The position numbers and the translations under genes were made by a program. The notes beneath the pieces are model-generated. The model was given only the letters and a program-made list of their open reading frames with translations. It made no database searches and was not told the origin of the DNA. Below are positions 34,442 through 47,383 of a stretch of DNA of 60,000 nucleotides, in pieces (within the stretch, counting starts at the first letter, position 1; each line of letters opens with the position of its first letter). Origin of the DNA: Cryptomeria japonica (taxonomy: Eukaryota > Streptophyta > Pinopsida > Cupressales > Cupressaceae); NCBI RefSeq assembly GCF_030272615.1, contig NC_081412.1, forward strand, positions 481,504,872-481,564,871, in the 5' to 3' direction.

Positions 34442-37400
34442 TAGGGTTCCTTCAGATTTTATTAAAGCATCTTGAGAATTTTCCAGTCATGGTTGGAGAC
34501 ATAAATGGCTAGCTGAAGTATCTTTTACTCTCACAGCACTCTGACTTCTTCTCTATGAGAACATTTATCTAATACATGGAAAATAATCTTTATCTTGTTG
34601 AGAGAAATGTAACTTTCTTCGAGAAAAAGACTTGGCTTCACGTGGGATTGATAGGTGAGTTCTTAGTTTCTTTGACATAAACAATATATATCTCTGCTCT
34701 TGTTGGAATTAAAGCAAATAAGTTGTAGCCTAAAATCTGACATCTGCACACAGTGTACACTAATGACAGCCAGTGTCATTAATGAAGTTTGAACTCACAT
34801 AATGTTGGTCTTTAATGACAGCCAGTGTCACATGTAATTCAAAGATATTTTTATGGTATCTGTAACAAATGTTTAATATATAATATCTCCAGAATCATTC
34901 TCTTCTTGTCAAGTCTTAGAAGGGATTCACAGATCTTTTTGGGTGCCATTAGCTGTGAAATTCATCCTTCTTACAATGTAGAAATGTAAAGAGTGACAAG
35001 GACCCTATGAAGACACTCTCACCAATGTACAAGAGTTTTTCTGTTTCTGTTAGGTTTCCTCATAAAACATCAACCATGTAAACACCATGTGGCATAGAAG
35101 CATATTTCTTTTCCGGGAACATCTTGGCAAACCAAACAGAATATTTTCAATTTCTTGGGATAATATTGTGAAGATATCAACACATCATGAATTTAGAAAA
35201 AGAAAGGAAAAAAGAGAAATGATTGATGGTTTCTTTAATTTGGAGTTATCCTAATTGCATAGAGAGTGAGAATGTGAAAGTAAATGAGACCATAAGTTTG
35301 AAATATGGATTTTCCTCATTAATTTTGAAATCATTGTTTATAGTGCACACTACATAGTGTGTTACATAGTTTCACTTCAAAGTTCGAACTCTCAAAATCA
35401 AGCACAAACTACAAAATATAAATGTTAAATTACACTACACAGGGCAGACTTTAGATTCAATGAGGTTAGGTACTATTAAGTAACATTGTGCTTCACCTTA
35501 TTTTCTAAAAGGACTTCCATAGCTTGGTTCCCCTTTTAGTTGACATGTAGAGGACATTTATCATAATTTGACATGATGATCAAATCTGAAGTAACATATG
35601 TTTAACTTTATAAATGTTCACAAAAAAATTCCAATGCTTCGTCATAATATATTTTTATGTTTTGTAAAGTAACATTTTAACTTTTATATATTCAATATTA
35701 AAATTTAAAATAAGTACATTATATAGTAATTTTTTTAAAGCTTAAATATAAAAATTAAAAAATTAAAAAATAAGATAAAACTAGGTTCTTTTAATTTTTA
35801 AATTAAAAAAATAAAATAAAATCACTTATTGAATATGTAAAATAAAACTACATAAATGGTTATCCTGAATCGTTGAACTCAAAACTGTAATGAAACTAAC
35901 TGGAATTGATTTTAGGGATACAAAAACTTTTATAGAATTATTAAAACTTCAAAAATTAGTATTACAGACAAACCTGATTTGCTGGAGTTGATTTGAATCA
36001 TTTGGATGGCCTCAAACGCATGTGTGAATATGTAGCTGGAATCTATCAACCTTGAAATCACAAAATTACATATGGGAAATCCATAAACATGAATAGTCAA
36101 ACAGTTTGCAATTGAAAAGATGGATTGAATCACAAATATTTGCCATTTTATTTAAAAAAAAAAAGAAATATTGCAAAAAATTAAAAAATAGCGGTCAATT
36201 TTAGGAAAATGGTGGACAAGAAGGGAAAAATCATGGTTGGACGGTTTTTATCTAGATATTGTGTGATTTTGGATGAAAATCAGGTAGAAGGGTGAGATTT
36301 GAGATATTGTGATTCATTGTGAGATTTCCCCACAATTCTACTTCTGTGCTGTGTGGTATGGTAGAGCCCCTAAGGATTACTTTTGCCCCTTGCTACTGCA
36401 TTGTTCTTCTCGAATAGATATCGTAAGAAGAACAAGGAATACTTAATCTCTTTAATTAAAAGTAGCGCTAGTTACCTCTCTATCCTTTTCCTTTAACCTT
36501 GATATTATTGGAGATGGCATTACAAGCTTAGAAATCCATAAAGCACTCATCCTTGCTGAAAATTGACTCAAATGATAGATTTCTATCAAAATAATAACAT
36601 GATATGCAAAGAGTGCACATGAAATAAATCTGTCTTTATAATAAAGCTCTATATAATATGGGAGAAGTGCTATGCATGGTGTATCTAGATCTGCATGCAG
36701 TCCATAAAATGCTCTTCTAAAAAGGAGACAGAGTATACTGGACATTGTTGGAACCTTGGTGTGCTGTTCACTAGCAGAGAGTTCCAAGTAAGACAAGACT
36801 TGTATTGTTCAAGAACCTATTGAAGAATCTGATTATAGATTGGTATAAAGCGTTAGAAGCCTATGCAATAAGAATTTGATGGAGTTAAGCATTGTGGTAT
36901 GGCAGGGAGGTTTGTTACAGCTTTAGTGTAGCTATAGTAGGAACTGCAAGACATTTAATGAATAACTTGCTATCGCATATTGATCTGAGTAGTTGTTGGA
37001 GCATTTATATAGTGTAGGTGCACATGTGGTAGTGTTGGAGAGGATGCAGTGACAATTGAGGACATGCATAGATTCAAGAGGGTGCCTAGAGATACCATAG
37101 ATGTTTATAAGCAATTAGGTGTTTTCCTTTGTTATTGCAAACCTAGTTAGGTTTTGTTTGTAGTGCAGGAATACATGTATGTGGTTCAGGTGTTTTAGTC
37201 AACAACCTTTGACGAAGTGTAATATCTAATTATTTGAGATGGTTATTTGTTTGGGGTAGTTCCTTTCGAGATGATGTGCATATGTTGATGCCATAGTATG
37301 TTCAATAAATGGTTGTGTGACTGTTGTTATTCCATGGAAGTCTTAGAATTGTCTTATTTGTGGCATGAGTGGAATAGATTATTTATGTGCGGTTGCTTGA

Positions 37401-38440
37401 AGGTGTGGTAATATTGTAAAGCGTGATTATGGAGTTTGCACGCTGCTGCTTGCAGATTGAGAAATGTGTAAAATGACTAATTGTTTTTGGAGTCTATTTT
37501 AGATTAATACAATTGTCCTTTAGCTAGTGGCTTTTTCTTCATGAAGGTTTCCCATGTAAAATCTTGTGTCTCATGTGTATGCAATTTGTGCATGATTTCT
37601 TGTTCTTCCCTATTTGCTACTAAATGAATTGTTATGACAATCATAACTATAACTTGGATCACACAATTTGAAGGTATCTAATGTCCTAGTTTATTAATCA
37701 TCTTTTGAATATTTATTTCCCAATGAACATGCCTGTTTTTGGCAGATTGTGGCAACAAATTCATAGCTTAAGTAGCATCTTGGAGTTCATACTTTACAAA
37801 CTTGCAAAGTACTTAGGTACTTAGCAACTTTTTTTCCTAGTTGATATTTTGTAGGGTGAACTTGCTACTTGTCAAAATGAAGGAAAAAAATAGTGTAAAC
37901 TGCCCCCCAAAATTGCAATATCTAGTGGCAGGAGTATAAAGGTATAGCTGTGTAAAGGGTAATATTGTGTAAGTGTATGTGGGTGGCATTTCGATAGTCA
38001 AAATAACCCTAGATTGCCTGGAATGAGGGTCCTATAATGGAAAACCTCCCACCCTTTCCTATTACTTCCTAAATTCCCACCCATTATATTGCCCTCCATA
38101 TTGACTATCTCCTCCCACCCACTCTAGGGGGTTAGGGCACACAGGCTCTCATCTATTCCCTTGCCACTTGCCAACATATCACAGACAGATTCATCCTTGT
38201 TTATTTGTTGTTCCAGTTACATGCCCTAATTTTTTTGTTTGTTTAAAAATGTGGCCACTAAAAAATGAGCCCTCAACTAGAAAATATGCTCGAAAATGGG
38301 ACTATAGGCTGAAAAATGTGATTGTATATTGAAATTTGCCCCCAAAATGCCCTATACATTGAATAGCATGCCCCAAAATGTAACTGTAAATTGAAAAAGT
38401 GATTGTAATATGAAAAACTCATTCTTTTCATACCAAGTAT
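34442..38440. other. VPS54 3' flank with a possible LTR
   Basis: No gene is supported. An 18-bp direct repeat (taatgacagccagtgtca) occurs at about 34,762 and 34,814. 35,680-35,830 is AT-rich. From about 36,746 (TGTTGGAACCTTGGTGTG) to about 37,660 the sequence resembles an LTR, with a late segment 'cttcatgaaggtttcccatg' like LTR U5 regions, but no end or target duplication could be fixed. Confidence 0.35.
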
Positions 38441-39139
38441 TTTTTTAAGTTATCAAATTTTGCCAAGTTTGTTTTGAGTTTTTAAATTTGCCAATTTTGT
38501 TTTGAGTTTCAAAATTTGGGGTTTGTTAAGTCCAAGTTTACAAACTATGGAGGTTACTATTAGCCTCACAAACCTCAAATCCTATTTGTAATCACTCTAA
38601 AATATTCAGTGAAACTCAGTGTATCGTGTAAAAGAAGTGGAAATTATTGATGTATAAGATTTTTTGTTTCATATTTTTTTTATATAGATAGATTTTCATG
38701 TGGTTATATCCAATGTGGATGCTGATTGGATTCATGCCATTTTCTCTCCATATGCATCCTATATTAACTAGATAGAGGGATTCAATGGGGCATAACAATA
38801 GGTCATGGGTTGAATTCGAATTGTATGTGAGTCCATATACATGTATATAGCTAAGTTGATGGTTTAGAATTGTGTATGAAGATACAACAATATTTTTGTG
38901 GTAGGGGATGGGTTTCCATTTTGGGTACTTTGGCACAAGAAAATATTAAAATCATAAATATATACATATTTATAGTCAAAAAATAGGAATCAAGTTTAGA
39001 ATACGACACAACATGCGTATAATAAACAAAACTAGCATAAAAATAAAAATACTTTGATGTCAGTTTATCAAACTCAAATGTTATAATAGACATTCATTGT
39101 TCAATATTAAAATAATAAAATCACCAATTATTGTTCATA

Positions 39140-39487
39140 TTAGTCTTTATAAAGAGCAACATCATCATCACTGACATTAGATGATGTAGGTATATTAGAA
39201 TAGCCATAAGGAATGTCATTGATATTCACACTAAAAGTATGCTAGTTATTTAGCTCCTAAAAAAATGAAGATTGTTGGTAGCAAAAGCCTCCAAGTTAAC
39301 TTGCTTTGGCTATATTTGCTCTTTTGCTTGTAGTCATTTTACTTATGTAAAAGAAAGAACAATTAGGAATGCATGTAACTCATTCCTCTAATTGTATGCA
39401 TTATTTGATGCCAATTAGTGCACTTTATTAAGTGGATAAAGAAGTATGTATTCCAATCGCACTCAAAGGAGGATGAATTAACAACCT
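39140..39487 (-). pseudogene. hAT 3 transposase, last exon
   Basis: After the acceptor ctag at about 39,488 it reads VNSSSFECDWNTYFFIHLIK, the counterpart of VASSSTSERNWSTYSFIHSV in hAT 2. It then reads MSYMHS (for LVYVHS), HK and a tail ending SNVSDDDDVALYKD and TAA at 39,140. The catalytic Glu position is kept as part of FECDW, but ERN is altered. In-frame stops are present. Confidence 0.7.
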
Positions 39488-39489
39488 AG

Positions 39490-41653
39490 TGTAATGTCCT
39501 TGCTACATTGGTATGGGTTCACTTTGGGTATGGGACCCACACACAATTAGGCAGCCAAGTGTCCACAACAAGGCTTGCCTCGAAGTTGTTTGATGGGACA
39601 AAAACCTCACCCTTAATACCATTGGGCACCATTTATTAATAGTGGGCTTTTGGCATGGTGATTGCTTACCTGGGTATTAGAGACAAAGTCTCAAATCTTG
39701 AGTCTCGTGGAGTGTGGTGGTATGTAATGTCCCTATTGTGGTGGTGCATATTCCCATTTGATGTGTACCTATGATTAAGATACACCCATGATCAGGTAGT
39801 CCATGTGCATTGGGGGACCTACCTCTAGGTCGTTTGGTAGGACGAAAACCTTACCCTCAATGTTGATGGGCACCATTTAGTTTTAGTTTCGGACTTAAAC
39901 ATAGTGTTTTCTTAGCTTGATATTAGAGCGATCACTATGCGAAAAACTTGAATTGTTAGCGAATGGCGCCCACCACTATCAAAGGTGAGGTTTTTTGTCC
40001 CAACAAGTGTCTTGGAGGCTAGTTGTCTTGTGGACACATGGCTATTTAATTGTGAAGGGGTCCTTTATGTACACACCGAATGAGAATACACACCATCGTA
40101 GTAGAGACATTACAACCCACTGTGCTTTGCAACATTCGACTTCAAGATGTCGATTTTGATACCAAGCTAAGTGACCACAATGTTAAAAATTTGGATTGTT
40201 AGTAATTGATGCCTCCTAGCATTAATTGGTGCCTACTAGCATTAAGTTGGATGGGTGATTGTATTGAAATTTGAAGAGCAATCAATTGAAACACTTTCCT
40301 TGTAATTTCCACGTGTAACAGTCTGATCTCAGGCTTCAAGATGTCGAATTTGATACCAAGCGAAGTGATCACTATGTTAAAAACTTGGACTGTTAGTAAT
40401 TGGTGCCTACTAGCATTAAGGGTGAGGTTTAAGGGCTCATAGCTGCACAGTCATGGGGGTGTCCTTGTAATGTCCCTGATGCAGTGATGTGGATTTCCAC
40501 AGGGTGTGTACGTAATGTCACTATTGTAGTAGTCTAGATTCATGTTGGATGTGCACCTAAGAATGGGACCCATCTATGATCTAGGAGCCATGTGTCCATT
40601 AGGGGCCTCATCTCTAGGTTGTCTATTGGGAAGAAAACCTCACCCTTAACGTCGGTGGGGACCATTCACTAACAAGCTTAGTGACAACTATACCAAAAGC
40701 ACAAACTATTAGTGAATGGTGCTCATCGGTGTTAAGAGTAAGGCTTTTGTCCCACTAGATGGCTTGGAGGTAGGCCCCCTTGTGGACACTTATTTTCGTA
40801 GTTGTGGATGGGTCCTAGCCTTGGCTACATGCCTATTGAGAATTCACACAATTGCAACATGAACATTGCAATGTACCTAGGGTTGGGATCCACCCATTAT
40901 CAAGTCGCCATGTATCCACAAGGGGGCCCACTTTTAGGCCATGTGGTGGCACAGAAACGTTACCCTTATAGGTGGACACTGTTCACTAACAGCTTGAGAT
41001 TTTCACGTAGTGGTCACTTAGCTTGGTTTTAAAATTTTCTTGAGGTGGAGTCTTGCAGAGTATGGTGGGCTGTAATGTTCTTATTGTAGTGTTGTGGATT
41101 CTTGCTAGGCATGTACCCAACGTTGGAACCCAAGGGAAATAGCCTCAAAGTTGTCTAGAGGGACAAAAATGTCATCCCTAATACTAGTGGGCACCATTCA
41201 CTAGTAGTTTTAGCTTTTACCGTAGTGGTTGCATAGCTTGGTTTTAGAGCCAAGGTCTCAAAGTTGAACCTTGTCGAGTGTGGTGATCTATAAAGTCCTT
41301 GATGCAGCGGTGTAAATTCCCTCTATTTGGTACTAGGGTTGGGACTCACCCATGATTGGGTAGCCATGTGTCCTTAAGAGGCCTACATCTTGGCCATTTG
41401 GTGCAATGGAAACCTCACCCTTAATGTTAGTGCACACCATTCACTAATAGTCCAAACTTTTGTCATAGTGGTTGCTTAGCTAGACAGCTTGGAGGCCAAC
41501 CCCCTCATGGACATGTGGTTTCCTGATCGTGGGTGGGTCCTAGCCTTGGGTACAAGCCCACCAAGAATTTGCACCACCATAATAGGGACATTACAATCCT
41601 ATCTCTAGGTACATTCCTAATAGGAATTCACACCATTGCAATAGGGACTTACA
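39490..41653. repeat. Array of forward and inverted copies of a 120-240-bp unit
   Basis: The unit starts TGTAATGTCC(C/T)TATTG, runs through 'gggacccacccatgatca', 'agccatgtgtccacaag', 'gggacaaaaacctcaccctt' and 'gggcaccattcactaa', and ends with 'tcgtggagtgtggtgg'. Forward copies start near 39,490, 39,723, 40,466, 40,511, 40,872 (headless), 41,071 and 41,290. Inverted copies end near 40,114, 40,260, 40,450, 40,870, 41,595 and 41,653. The outer ends are themselves inverted (TGTAATGTCC and, reversed, TGTAAGTCCC). It sits in the second intron of hAT 3. No coding text is visible. Confidence 0.8.
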
Positions 41654-41761
41654 TCTATTGATGCAAAGCTATAAAGTTGGAGTTAGAAAATTATAATAAA
41701 ACTTCAAACTTGAAAAATGTTATAAGAAATTCAAGTTTAGAAAGTTTCAGATAAAAAAAAC

Positions 41762-41806
41762 TTGTAGTGAAACTTTGATCACAAAAGTTTGTTATTGGAA
41801 TGTTTG
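41762..41806 (-). pseudogene. hAT 3 transposase, end of exon 2
   Basis: Reads FQ, stop, QTFVIKVSLQ and then an intron donor (gttttt), matching FQHLQPLAVKVLSQ before the same intron in hAT 2. It joins 42,142-42,324 once the TRIM and one copy of GTTTG are removed. Confidence 0.65.
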
Positions 41807-42141
41807 TGTTGGTAAGTGCCAGCATATCCCCTCAGGATTCATGTCGTGGCCTAACAGCCCCCCTGTAAGATCCTTAACTGGGATGGTATTGGTTTCTTGA
41901 ATAGATGCATCTTTTGGGAGAAACGGCCAGCTCAATTCCCTATAAGTGGTATCGGAGTGGGGTCACAGGTTTGAATCCCCTCGGGTAACGTTGAGGCGGA
42001 GATTTTTGGTAAGTGTCCAGCATTTCCCCTTGGGATTCGTGACATGGCCTAACAACCTCTTGTAAGATCCTTAACTGGGATAGTATCGATTTCTTGAATA
42101 GATGCATGTTTTGGGAGAAACAGCCAGCTCAACTCCCTATA
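41807..42141. mobile_element. TRIM: 335-bp miniature LTR retrotransposon
   Basis: Two direct repeats of exactly 138 bp (41,807-41,944 and 42,004-42,141) flank 59 bp. Directly after the first repeat is TGGTATCGGAG, close to the tRNA-Met primer-binding site TGGTATCAGAG. Just before the second is the purine tract TTGAGGCGGAGA. The 5-bp target duplication GTTTG is exact (41,802-41,806 and 42,142-42,146). The LTRs begin TGTTGG (second copy TTTTGG) and end CCCTATA, so the 3' end is TA rather than CA. There is no coding capacity; movement would depend on other elements. Confidence 0.85.
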
Positions 42142-42324
42142 GTTTGGCCATTGAACTACCACAAATTTGGAATGTATGGTGTTCTGCTCATACTTGTCAT
42201 GATGAACATTACCAAATTCATTTATAACTACATCCTCCAAATCAAAATCAATAGTCTGGAAAATGCTAACTTGTACCCTTTGATGACTTCCATGGAGTTA
42301 ATCCAAAGGCAAGAAGTAAAAGGA
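42142..42324 (-). pseudogene. hAT 3 transposase, exon 2 middle piece
   Basis: Minus strand from 42,324: LLLAFGLTPWKSS, EVIKGYKLAFSRL, then in another frame DFDLEDVVINEFGN, then W, stop, FNGQ. The hAT 2 counterparts are LLAYALTPKYYS, EVFDGYKAAFLRL, DDDLRDIVTNEF and WYFHG. Two frameshifts and stops are present. Confidence 0.7.
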
Positions 42325-43034
42325 TGCTAGATAAAACTTATACAATTAATCTATATGGGAATAGTGCAAATAGAAAAAAAAAAATAGTTTAACAAAGATA
42401 GATTAGCACACAATGCATAACAGTGTATACCTTAGGAATATTCTTTTAGGAAATCTAACATCCAATTCTTGAACCAAATTTATTCATAAAAACAAAGGTT
42501 GTAATACAACTACAAACTCAAGCCTCCATTGGAGATAGCACTAGCAATACTTCTTGAGAAACTTTGGCAGCTTAAAAGTACTAGCAAATACATATGATAA
42601 TATCTGTGTCTTGAGCACTAATATATACTTATAGGCAAGCTTGAAACTAGAAATTTTAAATAGTTTCCAAATTCATGTGTTGAAACTTGATACTATGGGC
42701 AAGTTTAGTGCTCAAATGAAGCACAAAATATAGCACTCATTGCAACAGTGAGTCAACAAATAATTAAATGAGAAACTTCTTCCACCATCCTTGGATTTTA
42801 CAATTTCAGACAAGTCATTTTTCAAAAATTCTCTTTGATTCTCTCCTAGTTCACACTCAACTCCATCTCTTCATGCATTTTCTATAATGACAACTCTTAC
42901 AAAACTTGCAAATTGATGTGGTTGCATTTAGCAATGTTCATGACACTAAGCAGTAATTTAAAATCACTAAATAAAAATTAATTAACTAAATCAAAAATTA
43001 TGACTTGCAAAGTGTATGATGCCTAAACCCAACG
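42325..43034 (-). mobile_element. 3' LTR of Copia C
   Basis: On the plus strand it starts TGCTAGATAAAACTTATAC and ends ...CTAAACCCAACG (family end CCCAACA). The inner side carries AAGAAGTGGCAGAA in the minus sense, a polypurine tract. It serves as the empty site for hAT 1: it lacks the insertion that its partner LTR has after 'caatacttttggagt'. Confidence 0.75.
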
Positions 43035-43039
43035 TTCTG

Positions 43040-45441
43040 CCACTTCTTGTATACATTGCAAGAGCAAGAGGAAAATTGCAAAAAGTTGTGAACTATTTGC
43101 TAGGAGCCGTGAGACCTATAGACTCACTACACCATTTGAGCCTCTCTATGCTTACTGGCTTTCTCAAAGAATCTACAACATTTCCTAGCATCACCCTCCC
43201 ATCCCCAACTTTGTCATGAACAAAATGGTATTGAACATCAATTTGTTTTGGCTATGCATGAAAGGTTCGGTTTTTTCCAAGTTGATGGTACTACAATTGT
43301 CACAATAAACTCTAGTTGCTCCCTAACATTCAAGTATCCACAATATACTTTAGATTACTCTATTTGCTCTCATGTATCTTTGTCAGTTGTGTCTTCAGCA
43401 AGCGTGCCTTCATTAGCATGGACTTTGTTGGCATAGAATTTCTTAGCATCATCACTTTGTCAATTGATAGTGGAAAAATTCTACAATAGGCTTCTTCCAT
43501 AGCACAGTAATTTCTTAGTTTGGTAGTGGATATACATGGTTTATAGACTTAGATTGGGCAAGAGATGTCAATAGTAGGAGCTCTTGCTCCCTAACTCATC
43601 CTAACATTTAAACCCAACTTTTGAAGCTAAATAGTCTCTTTATGAGCACGAGTAGTTGCCATGTACTATGCCTCTATAGTGGAGAAAGAAACCACAACTT
43701 GCTGCTTGCTAATCCAACTCATTGCACCATTGAATATGCCAAACACATAGCCGATAGTAGAGCTCCTGCTATTGACATAATCTAAGTCTATAAATTATGA
43801 ACTTACCTTGCTACAAAAGAATCTTGTTGAAGAAGTTTTTCACTATTAGTTGACAAAATGATGATGCTAATGAAGTCTATGCCAGAAAAGTCCATGCTTA
43901 CAAAGGCACACTTATTGAAGACACTTGACAAAGCTGTGTGCTAACAAATAGAGTAATCTGAAGTATCTTGTGCATATTTGAAAATCTTTTTCATTATAAC
44001 CCATTGATCTTTGGTAGGATTAGACATAAATTGAGTCAAGACTCCCATTGCTTGGGTAATGTTTGGTTTGATGCGGACTATAACATACATGAGGCTCCCA
44101 ATTGCACTAGCATAAGGAACATAAGACATATCCTCCATCTAACTAGGTGTATATGGACAATACTCAACTGGAAGCTTTATTCCCACAGAAATAGGGACAC
44201 TCATTAGTTTGCAATCTAGCATGTTGAAACACATAAAAATAGAGTCAACATACTTACTTTGACTCAACCAAATCTTTTTGTTCGATCAATCTCATCTGAT
44301 TTCCATTGCTAAGATAAAATTAGCACCTCCTAAGTTTTTCATTTTAAATTGTAAATATAAAGTTGAGATTTCAAGTCCCCAATCTTACCGTTATTGCTAC
44401 TAGATGACAACATATCATTGACATTTAAAGTGATAATAATAAAATGATCATTATCTCATTTATAATAAATTTAGTGATCTAACTTAAATCTAACAAATCC
44501 CAACTTGAAAACATATGAATCAAATTTTGGTACCACATTCTAGGAGATTGTTGAGACTATAAAGGGATTTCTTTTGCAAACCAAATTTTTTTTAACTGTC
44601 TCAATGTAGTTATTTGATTGTGACATGTAGGTGCCTTTAAATCATCGTGCAAGAAAGTTGTCTTCACATCTATCAGCTCAACCTTAAGGTCAAAAGTAGC
44701 AATGACAGATAAAATAAATCAAACGGATGAAAGCTTTACAATTTGAGAAAGGATCTCTTGCAAAATTAATTCTATTAACTTGAGAATAACCTTTGGCAAC
44801 CAACCTTGCTTTGTACTTCTTTAGCTTACCATTTGAAATAAACTTCTTGAAAACCTATTTGCATCCAATAGGTTTTTGACTTGTAGGCAATTGAACTAGA
44901 TAACATGCATTGTTCTTCAATGCAACCATCTCTTCATCCTTGGCCATCCACCATAATATACTATTGTCCATTTCCATTGGCTCCATTATTTTGGGCTCAT
45001 TGGTTTTAGTAGACAAAGAAATTTAGACAAACTATAAATATTTGGTGGGTGCTTGCCTTTGTCAAGTTGACCTCCTCAAAAGTCAGGGTGGAGTTTCCTC
45101 CTCCTCAAAGCTCTCAAAGCTTTTAGTACTATCCTCATTTAGTCCAACTTAAACTTGTGGTTCAGCCTCAAGTATAGCCTTCTTGCTCTTTAGTTGTAGC
45201 TACGCAAATAAGCATCATGCTTCAATTACTTAACAATAGGAATTGATCTACTTTGAAGACCACATTTTAACTATATGCAGTCTTTTTTTGTTACAGGATT
45301 CTAAAGCTTGTATCCTGTAACACCTGTACTATAGTTGATGGAGATGCAATTAATTGCATTGTAATCCAACTTAAACCTCATCTACTTGGGCACATGAACA
45401 TATACCTTGTGACCAATCACATGGATATGTTGAAGTGAAGG
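43040..45441 (-). pseudogene. Copia C reverse transcriptase-RNase H remnant
   Basis: In the minus sense from 45,441: hinge text HKVYVHVPK and NPVTKK. Next is RT text WMAKDEEMVALKNN, LVQLPTSQKPIGCK and VFKKFISNGKLKKYKARLVA then KGYSQV (44,960-44,770). The later RT segment YVPYASAIGSLMYVIVRIKP is at 44,138-43,941, and RNase H FGIFNGAMSWISKQQVV and VQYHFVHDKV lie at 43,760-43,200. The YxDD region is not readable. Many stops and frameshifts; inactive. Confidence 0.75.
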
Positions 45442-47108
45442 TGTAATGCCCCCTACTAGGTTTAGGCTTGTTTTAACCTTAATTAAGCTAGTTCAATATA
45501 CTTATGACTTAAACTAAGTTTATTAGGAGACAAATCTATCTTAACATGAATCGAATCGGTGATATTCCATAGTTCAATCGATCAATTTGCTACTAAGTAA
45601 ATTATTCATCTACCACAATAGATAATTAACTCTATCATACTAGATAATTAATTTTATCATTCATAATTCTTAATGCAAATGTCAACCTTTGTTACTACGT
45701 CAGTTTTAAGGAAGAAGAGGATGTGTACGTTACCAAAGCGCTTAGAGAGCAAAATACAATAAGTTCCCTCAAAGTTTATAGATCCAAGCCTTTACTTATC
45801 TTGGGTGTATACCCTCAAGGTTTATGAATCACTGATCCCCACCCTCTCTTGGGAATCATCCTATTGATTGGATTTAGACTGCCCCTCTTTGGAAACATCT
45901 CATTTCCCAACTTCTTAAATACTGAAGACGTAACAGAAAAACATATTCTTCTTTCTGATATTAACTTAAGGATTCTATCTGATTTATATTCTAATATTTA
46001 TTATTTATATACATGCCACAACATGCCACAACATTATTTTCTCAAACTTGCTATATTTTCATGTCACAACATAGTTTTCTCAATAGGTAACTATACACAT
46101 ATATAATTGTCACTATGTTCGGTATCATGCTATATTTTCCCATTTTTTAATTTAGAGAAGATACCACATTCTTTAAAATGTGGACATAGATATTTATTCT
46201 CGAATATGGAGATAAGCTGTTGGTAATATGAACAGGATCATTACACAAAGGAGTAGAATTGCTTGAAAGAATCAACCAATGATGATATTTCAATAGTGTA
46301 ATGCAGAACTTGTCAGCAACCAAGGAGGGTGATTCTTATTTAATAACACATTCCCATCCAGAACTCAGTAGAAACTTTACATAATAAATTTAAGTAATGG
46401 AAGGGAGTATACCTTCATTCCACTCAGTGCTAGTGAGAGAAACCAGCCAGAAATGGTTCCAATAGCCTTCTTAGTAATGCATAATTTTGAATTTTCATTA
46501 TGTAATTAATGACATTTGAGACTTGATTATATTCATTTTTGCAAATTATGAATATGAAGCATTGACGTATTTAAATATTCTTTTTATTGGGAATTATGAG
46601 TATCACTATTCTTATAATTTATAATTTTAAACATATATACCCAAGGAATTTTTTTCTTGCTGTCCCATTGTACTAGGGTTGGATAATCATACTCACACCT
46701 GTACTCAAATGTTAAAAAACTTATTTACCAGGGATTTTAGTGTGGTATAAGTTTCCCAAATTTTTTAGTGGGCTTCCATGGCGGTTTTCCCTAATGCGTC
46801 CAGAGCTTTAAATCTACTGGACAAAGCCTTATGAGGCTTTTACATTTATGGTGTAACACAGTCTAGTCTTCATCTTTTATTGTTGCAGGATTATTTTTGG
46901 AAGACAATGGTTAATAGATTTCAATTTACAAGGAAGTTCTCCATTTTAAGCATACACAATTCAAAATTTTTGCCATTATGTCCATCTCCAATCATGATGT
47001 GCTCACCATTTTTCTTGAAAAGATAATCTTCTTGTCACAACTCCCACTTGAACCAAAATTAATCAAAAAACAGTTTTCCCATCTTAAGATCTCAAGAAGT
47101 AGCCAAGA
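45442..47108. other. Internal part of Copia C with a possible LTR insertion
   Basis: Integrase text stops abruptly at 45,441. There the sequence TGTAATGCCCCCTACTAGG begins, like the start of the solo LTR at 13,978. An insertion of that LTR family is likely, but its end was not found. No gag or integrase was recognised up to the primer-binding site. Confidence 0.35.
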
Positions 47109-47128
47109 TTCAATACCAAATGAAAGGA
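47109..47128 (-). promoter_or_regulatory. Primer-binding site of Copia C
   Basis: On the minus strand, directly after the LTR end, it reads TCCTTTCATTTGGTATTGAA, a decayed form of the TTTGGTATCAGAG primer-binding site. Confidence 0.6.
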
Positions 47129-47383
47129 TGTTGGATAAAATTTCCACAACTAATCCATGTGAGGGTAAGTGCAAATAGAAACAAGTATATCGCAATTTGA
47201 CAAATAGAAATAAGCACATAATTCATAACGTACTCACCAATGTTTACCTAGGGAAAACTCTTTAGGGAAAAATTTAGCACCTGAAGCTTGGACCGGTTGC
47301 ATTCATAACAACAAAAGTTACAATACAACCATTGGGACAAGTTTTCATAGATCATACCAACAATACTTTTGGAGTGTTTCAAC

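Noticed and set aside
36746-37660. A further solo LTR
   Set aside because: The composition fits, but neither the right end nor a target duplication could be found.
41945-42003. tRNA-like A and B boxes (TGGTATCGGAG and GGTTTGAATCC) suggesting a SINE
   Set aside because: The stretch is the internal region of a TRIM: it lies between two 138-bp direct repeats with a target duplication, and the A-box-like part is a primer-binding site. The box spacing is also too short.
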